64,000 nucleotides of DNA, from NCBI GenBank assembly GCA_006937955.1, contig SSNP01000152.1, forward strand, positions 766,242-830,241. Reading direction: 5' to 3'. The translations under genes and the position numbers were made by a program. This DNA is from Pachypanchax playfairii (lineage: Eukaryota > Chordata > Actinopteri > Cyprinodontiformes > Aplocheilidae). The notes beneath the pieces are model-generated. The model was not told the origin of the DNA and made no database searches. It saw only the letters and a program-made list of their open reading frames with translations. Below are positions 57,739-64,000 of this stretch, one piece after another. Each line of letters opens with the position of its first letter. Positions within the stretch are counted from its first letter, which is position 1.

Positions 57739-58110
57739 CCGGATGGCGGTGATTGGTCATTTCCAGAGAAGAGGAGAGGAACCAATCAGATACCTTGCCT
57801 GCACCCCTTCTATCACGCCCTCTCGCTCCTCGCTACATGTCACGGCTCGCCCAGCTAAACTGCCAAAAAAAAGAAAGTCAGAGGCTGAAAAAGCTGCTAC
57901 GAGAAAAGCTCTGGATAAAACGAGAGGACAAACGAGAGTCAACATTGGTAAAGCTGAGTACCCTGCTGAGTTCTGCCGGCAGATGCGAGTTCCAAGTTTG
58001 GGGGGGGGGCGCGGCTTGAAGCAAGTCCATGGTGGGAAGGGGGAGGGGTTTAGAGGAGCTGCTAGTTTTAAATCTTGCTAGCTCTCGAACATTACCAACT
58101 CCAGCTTTAA
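57739..58110. mobile_element. MITE with one clear TTAA end
   Basis: Right end ttaccaactccagctttaa (TTAA 58107-58110); in reverse complement TTAAAGCTGGAGTTGG, matching the TTAAAG rule of the other MITEs. The left end, where the duplicated sequence breaks off after gtttgtaa (57738), shows no matching inverted repeat, so it is truncated or rearranged. A G run at 58001-58010 lies inside. Confidence 0.5.
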
Positions 58111-58176
58111 GCAAAATCAATTGAAAAAAGGAAGTGAAGTGAAATTTCATCCCATAAACAGATGAGAAGGGTCGTT

Positions 58177-58186
58177 NNNNNNNNNN
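58177..58186. other. assembly gap (10 N)
   Basis: Ten N bases. The 70 bp just before it (58107-58176) recur identically at 58857-58926. Confidence 0.99.
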
Positions 58187-58754
58187 CAGCGCCTGGTTGT
58201 TGACCTGAATGGTAGCTTCCCTTGTGCCGATCCTTGTGATATTTCTGAGTATTTTCCGAGAACATTTCTAGTCCGAGTAACCTAATCCTAGTTGGATGTT
58301 TTGTTGTGCAACTAACCTGCTCTCCTCAGGATTGTTCGCCCTGCTCCTCGTGTGTCCCGAGATCCCATCTGTGTACAGTGTCTGGTCGCCTGGAACCTGA
58401 TCTGTCTCCCTCCTGCGTCTATCCACCTGGGCTCCTCCATCCTGGACTCACCCTCTCCCTGCACAGCACCGCACTGGACCTGCCCTCCTCTCACGTGCTA
58501 TCACCTGCCTCCTTTCGTGAGTTCAAGACTCTCCTTGTGCAAGATTTCTCAATCAGTCTCAGTGACTTCAAGACTAACTCTCGTCTCCCTTACAGTGCTG
58601 AGAATTCCCCTGGCGCACCTGATCACCGAGCACATTCACTGCACTGTATATATTGAACTCCACGTTGTAAATAAACCTTTCACTTTTGCACCTGAAACGC
58701 TGTCTGAGTCTGAGTCCTGCAATGTGGGTCAACAAAATCACTGAGCCCGTGACA
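58187..58754 (+). repeat. 3' part of an LTR
   Basis: Pyrimidine-rich sequence with 'tgtatatattgaac' and 'gtaaataaacctttc' (58669, polyadenylation signal AATAAA) and the terminus ccgtgaca at 58747-58754, as LTRs end in CA. The start is lost in the gap. Overlapping frames of 116 and 130 codons run through it and have no domain. Confidence 0.55.
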
Positions 58755-58926
58755 GTATCAGGCTGCTAACAGTCTAACAGCAGGTGTTTATCAACAAGAT
58801 CTCTGTGTTTGTAAAGTAAAAGGCCATTTGTAACTGAACCCTTAAACAGTTGACATTTAAGCAAAATCAATTGAAAAAAGGAAGTGAAGTGAAATTTCAT
58901 CCCATAAACAGATGAGAAGGGTCGTT
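58755..58926. repeat. duplicate of sequence flanking the gap
   Basis: 58755-58814 matches 57679-57738 with a single difference (ctaacag against ctgacag), and 58857-58926 is identical to 58107-58176. See the finding on false duplication. Confidence 0.85.
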
Positions 58927-60633
58927 GAACTTAAATAGATATTGAAAATTAGTCAGCATTTTAAACCAGAAATCATGTTAATATCAGAAAAAGCATTCAT
59001 TTAAAATTGACTGATAAATGCAGAAGGCTATACAGAAAAAGAGACTGTAAGACAGAGTGAAGCACAGATAGACATATGAACAGACAGTTGAATGAGAGAC
59101 ACACAGCCTCTGTACAGCAGAAGGCCCCAATGCGTGTGTGAGAAAAGGAAACACACGCCCATATATGGAACATCCCCTAATATAACTTGATACAGGCGAA
59201 ATGGCTAAAGGCCTGAAAGTATGATTTGAATTTATATATTTTCACAATTCGTATGACATAATTCCAAAAATCCTTGTCCTTATTTCTAACATAGCATAAG
59301 AAATTAGGTTGATGATCTTGTTTGACTCTTGACGGTCACAGAAGATAAATTAAGTCTTAGGTTTTAGTCTTCCTGTTGTTTAAAGCTTCTTAAATGTATT
59401 TTTCAAAATCACACCTGTGTACCATTTTATTTGCTGGTTCAAGTGATTCAAAAAACTGTAGCCTCATTTGATTTTTGTCACTCTGCTCTCAAATTTTTAT
59501 TCACAATTACAGGTACCAAAGAATCAGTTTCTACTCCAATTCAGTGTGTCTGCGCTCTTGTTCTCTGTTATGCATTGCTTGTTGTCTTCCTTTCTTTATT
59601 TTTATCGGATCTGCTCCAACCATGCTCACGGCAAAACTCAGCCTATTAGAGGAATGGAGAATGATGGAAGTTGAAGGCAAAAAAAGATAGGAAGAAAAGA
59701 GTTGAAAAGAGTAGAAAGCAAATTTTGCTTGTCAGAATGTGTGTGTATGCATGTAAGTGTCTGAGAGTTAGAGCAAGGGAGAGAGAGATTTCTGCTTATC
59801 AGACAGGAAGTAGATCTCTTACAATAGCATTCTGACGTTTCCCCTCTCTAATTTGGAAAACTGTTTAGATCCCTATTCCAGATACCACATGTACACACAC
59901 TTGTACACACACATTTGCACACAGACACGTCACAGAGGTGAAGATAAGATGCAGCTGCCGAGTTGGAGACAGAATCACTGAGTCAGCCATATGTATTCAC
60001 AGACTTAAGACAATTATTAATTCACACTTACACAAATGTACACACATACACACAAGCGTACACAATCATATGTGAGCCTTACATGAATTACTTAGTTTTA
60101 TATTTCGTATTCAGCTGATGCTTTAAATACAATTATACTCACAAAACAGAAACAGAGGAAATAAACAGGCAGAGAAGAAGAAATTAGCTTTATAAAGATG
60201 GAGAAGATGATGATCAGAAAAGATGTAAAAGAGTGAGTAAAAATAATATACTGAGAGTTCAGGAGATTGAAATGAGAAGGGATCTAAGAGGAAAAAAGGT
60301 CATTCCTACTGCTGAGTTTTAAAAGTTTTATTTGACAGAAGTGTGGCACTCATTTGATACTATAACAGCACACTATATTTTATAATATTGCTGTTGTGTC
60401 TGAGAAATAATGGTTATTTGAATTCACATGGAGAATGGCTGTCATGATCTGTGAGTATTTCTGGCTTTACTGTTTTGGTGTGTTAGTTTCCTTCTCCCTG
60501 GTCTTGAGTTGTAGATGTCACACCTGCATCTGTTCCATAGGTGTCAGTTTAAACAGGGATACGACCCCGGTACTTACTGCAGATCCATTTACTGGCAGCA
60601 GATCTAACATTCATTTACAGTATGCTCCCATGA
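58927..60633. other. no gene seen
   Basis: AT-rich DNA with CA-rich stretches near 59890-60060. A block at 60435-60600 (tgtcatgatctgtg and onward) looks vaguely like an LTR start; no other evidence. Confidence 0.5.
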
Positions 60634-60987
60634 GATAGCCTCAGGGCTTAATTTGTGAAACAAAAGTTACCGGAATGCAAATAGCGCTATGAGACCAGAA
60701 TTCACTGAGGCCAAACTGATACCGGAACGCACACACAACCATCGGACCAGACAAAGCGCGCCGGCGCACAGCGGGTGTAAATTGTCAAGCAGGGCTAGAG
60801 AAAGTGATAAGCCCAGAAGAAGTAAGTTATAATGCCTTTTTGGCATTTTGATGCCGCTGTTATTTATCCCAACTGGTGCCGTTAATGGATCCTAGCAAAC
60901 AGTTACCGGAACACACCCTTTCAAAATAAGACAGTTCCCAGATCTTGTTCCAGCAGGATCTGGCTCAAATTAAGCCCTGGATAGCCT
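60634..60987. mobile_element. hAT MITE, 338 bp
   Basis: Body 60642-60979 begins CAGGGCTTAATTTG and ends CAAATTAAGCCCTG, a 14-bp perfect inverted repeat. The 8-bp direct repeat GATAGCCT flanks it (60634-60641 and 60980-60987). Subterminal ttaccgga words occur near both ends. No coding capacity. Confidence 0.95.
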
Positions 60988-61349
60988 ATAATACTTTTAA
61001 AAATATATATTTCATTACATAAAGTGTACTTTAACTGTAAATGGAAATAAAACCATATTTAATTTAGTTTAATTTTCAACATTTCAGAAAGAGTGTGTGC
61101 ACAGCATGCTGGCAAATCTGCAGCTTCATAATTTCTTTTTTTTTTCACTGATCCAGTGGATCACGGAGTACTACTGAGCCCCGTAGAAGACATGGTAAGA
61201 AAATATTAAGATGAAAAAACAAAAAAATACATACATTTTGCGTTCTCGAGGAAGTTTTGAAAAGCCTCCACTTCCTGTATTTACAGTGTTAGCTTCCACA
61301 GCTGAGTGAAGCTGCCCTCCACCAAAAGAAAACTTCCATGTACTGAGTC

Positions 61350-62804
61350 TGAGGGTGTTTCTCAATGTCAAGGAACCTTGCCTTGATGCCTTGGTCCCGC
61401 CCCGGTAGCCTAGGAGATACATCATAAGGACCCGCCAAGGCGCGTTCCAGTGTTCATGTGCTACTGAGGCGTCTGTACTTGGTTTGCCCGCTGTTTAGCT
61501 AACATACCAAGGATACATGGGACGTGCCTTGATGCCTTCCCTTGGTCACAAATTTCCCAGAATACATCACAGTATTTTCAAAAAATGGCGGTTGAGGAGT
61601 CGGCAGCAGCTACTTCAAAGGCTTCAAAGGTTTAAATGTTGTCATGTTTTTTGTGGTTTGTTTGAACTCCGCAGTAAACCCTCACTCCAGACCACACAGA
61701 ACACAGGGATCAGTTGAAGGTGATTTATTATATACAGTGCTGTGCAGGATATATACAGTGGAATAGAACATGCAGGAGCAGCAGGAGACAACCCTGGAAC
61801 GGGTACAGGAGCGCGGGAGGGATCCTGGCAGTGGAGGAGAGGCAGGTTAGTATCAGAGAGTTCCAGGGAGTGATTGTGCATGCTGCGGTGCGCTGGGAGT
61901 GTGCCCAGAGAACTTACAGGAGCAGGAGGCGGTGAGGAGCATGAGGAGGGGTTCGATGAGCCAGCAGCGGTGGTGGTGGTGATCTGGAGGTAATGGTTGA
62001 TTGAGAGAGGTCCAGAGAGAATAGGAGAATCCACGGGAGATGATGAAGCAGGGGTGACAGCGTGAGTTGGAACCAGGGCAGGTGTGGACGTCAGAGGGGA
62101 CCAGAGACAGCCAGGGAGACGGTCGTGGTGACACACGACAGGAGAGCCCGTGTACAAAGTCCTCAGACGGCGCGGCAGACGGCCAGCGCAGAGGCACCTC
62201 AGAACCTGGAGGGACGCTCCAGGAGACGGGCCTAGAAGAGGGTAAGGAGAGGGCAGGTTAAACACAAACCAATATAATCACTGTCAGAACACTCGCTAAG
62301 GCCACACGTTACCATGTTAATGTAGTGGAACTAACTGGTGTCTGTCTCTAGTTCCTCCTCTGGTTAAATACCCAGCTCTCCTGAGCTGGGTAACGAGCCA
62401 CACCTGCAGCCACTCATCAGCGGCTGCCACACCCTGCAACGAGAGTTAGTGCAACAAAACAAACACCACACACCAGCTGCTGAGATCCTGACAGATGTAA
62501 GTTAACTGATTGTTGCTATCGGGCTTATATTTAAAATGTTTTTTGTTTTTTTTTATCCAACCTTGGTTGGTTAGCTGCTTTGTAGTTGCAGCTTCGGTGG
62601 CTAGAAGGTATTAACTCGCTTGCACATTTATTTTATTTTTATTAATATTTCTAGCTACATGGGCGGGACGTAAGCAGTGCGCGTGAGCAGGCAGCTGCGG
62701 TCACGTGAGTGAAGTCTGTTCCAATGTCCTCATCAGCAAGATGCCTCCTATACCAAGGCAGTGCCTTGGTAAGGAAGGTTCCTTGACATTGAGAAACACC
62801 CTGA
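61350..62804 (+). mobile_element. Harbinger-type MITE split by a solo LTR
   Basis: Body 61353-62801. Left end gggtgtttctcaatgtcaag and onward; the right end is its complement, a 27-bp perfect inverted repeat. TGA flanks both sides (61350-61352 and 62802-62804), a 3-bp duplication of the length made by PIF/Harbinger. Without the LTR and its duplication it is about 590 bp. A short ATG-led stretch (61585-61635, MAVEESAAATSK...) may be a relic of the parent ORF start. Confidence 0.82.
61635..62498 (-). mobile_element. solo LTR of the gypsy family at 33-38 kb
   Basis: LTR body 61640-62493 (854 bp), with the TGTCAGGATCTCAGCAG start on the minus strand and CATGACA end. Flanks AATGT (61635-61639) and GATGT (62494-62498) form a 5-bp duplication with one mismatch. 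It aligns along its length with both LTRs of the full element. No internal sequence remains. Confidence 0.9.
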
Positions 62805-63381
62805 GAGTTAGTGCTCAGTTTGTGCCGTTAAAATGGTCGTTTGTGCTGCTTTAGTTTTGAAGATATTAAGAGTTGCATTTACGATGACATCACCAGGTCA
62901 TTCAGAGGTCATCAGCCATCTGCTCCAGAATGGACTGGACTGGTGAGTTATTTTGTGCCTCAATTGCTACGCTTTTTCGCTTATTTGCGTATTTGACTAT
63001 ACTGGCCACAAATAATACTATTAATATAATCAGCACTACTTTGTGCTAGCTACAAAATGATGTTACATGTTAGATGTCAGTTCAGTTTTTGAAAACACAC
63101 CTGGCTTCCAACTTTTATTGATTAAAATAAATTGCGGTGACAGGTGTTAAAAATAAATTTTTAACACCTGTCAATACACTGCAGTGCGTACTGTAATAAA
63201 AGGTCAAATGGATAAATACTTATATATGAATATTAAACAAAATGTCCCCAGCAGTCTACAAACAACACTCAAGTTTATGGTTATTGTCCCCAAACTGAGG
63301 CCTTCTATCTGTCAATTCCTCTTGATTTAGTGGTATTCTAATTTGAGAATTAGATCCTTTCTTTTATGGCTTAGTTATGTT
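62805..63381. other. no gene seen
   Basis: AT-rich. A local inverted repeat, gacaggtgttaaaaataaat followed by atttttaacacctgtca (about 63140-63174), can form a hairpin. Confidence 0.5.
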
Positions 63382-64000
63382 CAGGGTTGCAACGATTACT
63401 CGAGTAACTCTAATAATTTGATAACAAAAAATAATAGAGAAATTTCTGCTGCCTCAAGGCCTTGTTAAGCAGACCTTAGCTCAAAAAGACCGTGTTTCTC
63501 ACGGATCCTTTATGTGTTACACAAGACGTTTACGTCACATATTATATGTGCCCTGCACTCCACTGCACAGCACAGTGGTTCTTCAAAAGAGTTTCACCGA
63601 CAGCCAACAATGGCAGACGCCGCCGAGAGCAGTGACAAAGAGCAACAGCAAAACAAGAGAAATAGAAAGTGACAAATGTTGTCCAAGGTGTGGTATCACT
63701 TCACACTAAAATCAAAGGAAAATGCAAACATTGTAAAGTGGACCAGTTCGCACCAGTTTGATGCTGCAGCACCTTCAAGGAAGCATCCGTGTGTGTCAAG
63801 TTCCTATCATACATGTTGGTTCTAAACATAAAGTTGCACAATTCAAAGTCACTAATGTGTTGCGCGTTCAGTGGAAAGCAGGGGTAAGAATTATATTTTT
63901 ATTTATTTTCACGTAACTTTGTCTCAGGGAATGTTAAGTTTGAAGTAAAATTATTTATATTTATTCGTATTTTCATCTCGAAAATGTTAAGTTAAAGGTT
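63382..64000 (+). mobile_element. 5' end of a BED-finger hAT transposon, cut by window edge
   Basis: Begins cagggttgcaacgattactc, an hAT terminus common in fish. From the ATG at 63610 it reads MADAAESSDKEQQQNKRNRK and a stop. Right after, in another frame, comes LSKVWYHFTLKSKENA and then histidine/cysteine codons split over frames and HPCVSSS. This is the outline of a BED zinc finger (VW.HF....), the N-terminal DNA-binding domain of hAT-Ac/ZBED transposases. A donor-like GGGTAAGA lies at about 63882. The stop and frame shifts make this exon a relic. The rest of the element is beyond the window. Confidence 0.65.

Noticed and set aside
58306..58744. 116- and 130-codon ORFs
   Set aside because: They lie within the LTR 3' part and overlap in different frames without domains.
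61180..61425. 84-codon minus-strand ORF near a possible splice site
   Set aside because: It runs across the left end of the Harbinger-type MITE and has no recognisable domain.

Overview
The window looks like a repeat-rich stretch of a teleost fish chromosome. The mix of elements is typical of ray-finned fish: Tc1-type DNA transposons with 200-bp inverted repeats, hAT and PIF/Harbinger elements, L2-type LINE 3' ends, a sushi-like Ty3/gypsy retrotransposon, tRNA-derived SINEs and many TTAA-flanked MITEs. The sequence is AT-rich with TG, TA and pyrimidine-rich simple repeats. I could not identify any host protein-coding gene or structural RNA gene. The stretches between repeats read like intergenic or deep intronic DNA.

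Layout. 1-3.5 kb: host-like DNA, microsatellites and two degraded LTR-like pieces. 3.6-6.1 kb: four MITEs placed end to end, three sharing their TTAA junctions. 9.3-10.8 kb: a Harbinger element with a broken Myb/SANT-like gene. 11.6-23.3 kb: a MITE, an L2 fragment, a 355-bp foldback, an intact Tc1 element (17490-19091, 340-aa DD34E transposase), an hAT element, a solo LTR with a hexanucleotide array, an hAT MITE and a dimeric SINE. 24.5-26.1 kb: a three-level nest (TTAA MITE, then hAT, then another TTAA MITE). 30-32.5 kb: LINE sequences with a reverse transcriptase. 33.2-37.8 kb: a Ty3/gypsy element with both LTRs and a 5-bp target duplication but no integrase. 38.7-47.1 kb: more MITEs and a second, broken Tc1 copy with one ambiguous base. 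48.56-51.37 kb: a 2.8-kb element with CACT ends and a multi-exon relic of an uncharacterised fish ORF family; this is the most interesting item. 51.5-58.9 kb: a MITE, a gypsy pol fragment, a SINE, degenerate tandem repeats and a sequencing gap flanked by duplicated sequence. 60.6-64 kb: an hAT MITE, a Harbinger-type MITE split by a solo LTR, and the 5' end of a BED-finger hAT transposon cut by the window edge.

How the parts relate. Almost everything recognisable is mobile DNA, much of it non-autonomous. The intact Tc1 transposase could act on both Tc1 copies. The solo LTR at 61.6 kb and the gypsy LTRs at 33-38 kb belong to one family. At least thirteen termini or copies from seven MITE families share the same end rule (TTAA followed by AG), which suggests one TTAA-specific transposase type, perhaps Kolobok-like, that is not encoded here.

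All calls come from reading the sequence by eye. Superfamily names rest on end motifs, target duplications and remembered protein motifs, not on searches.
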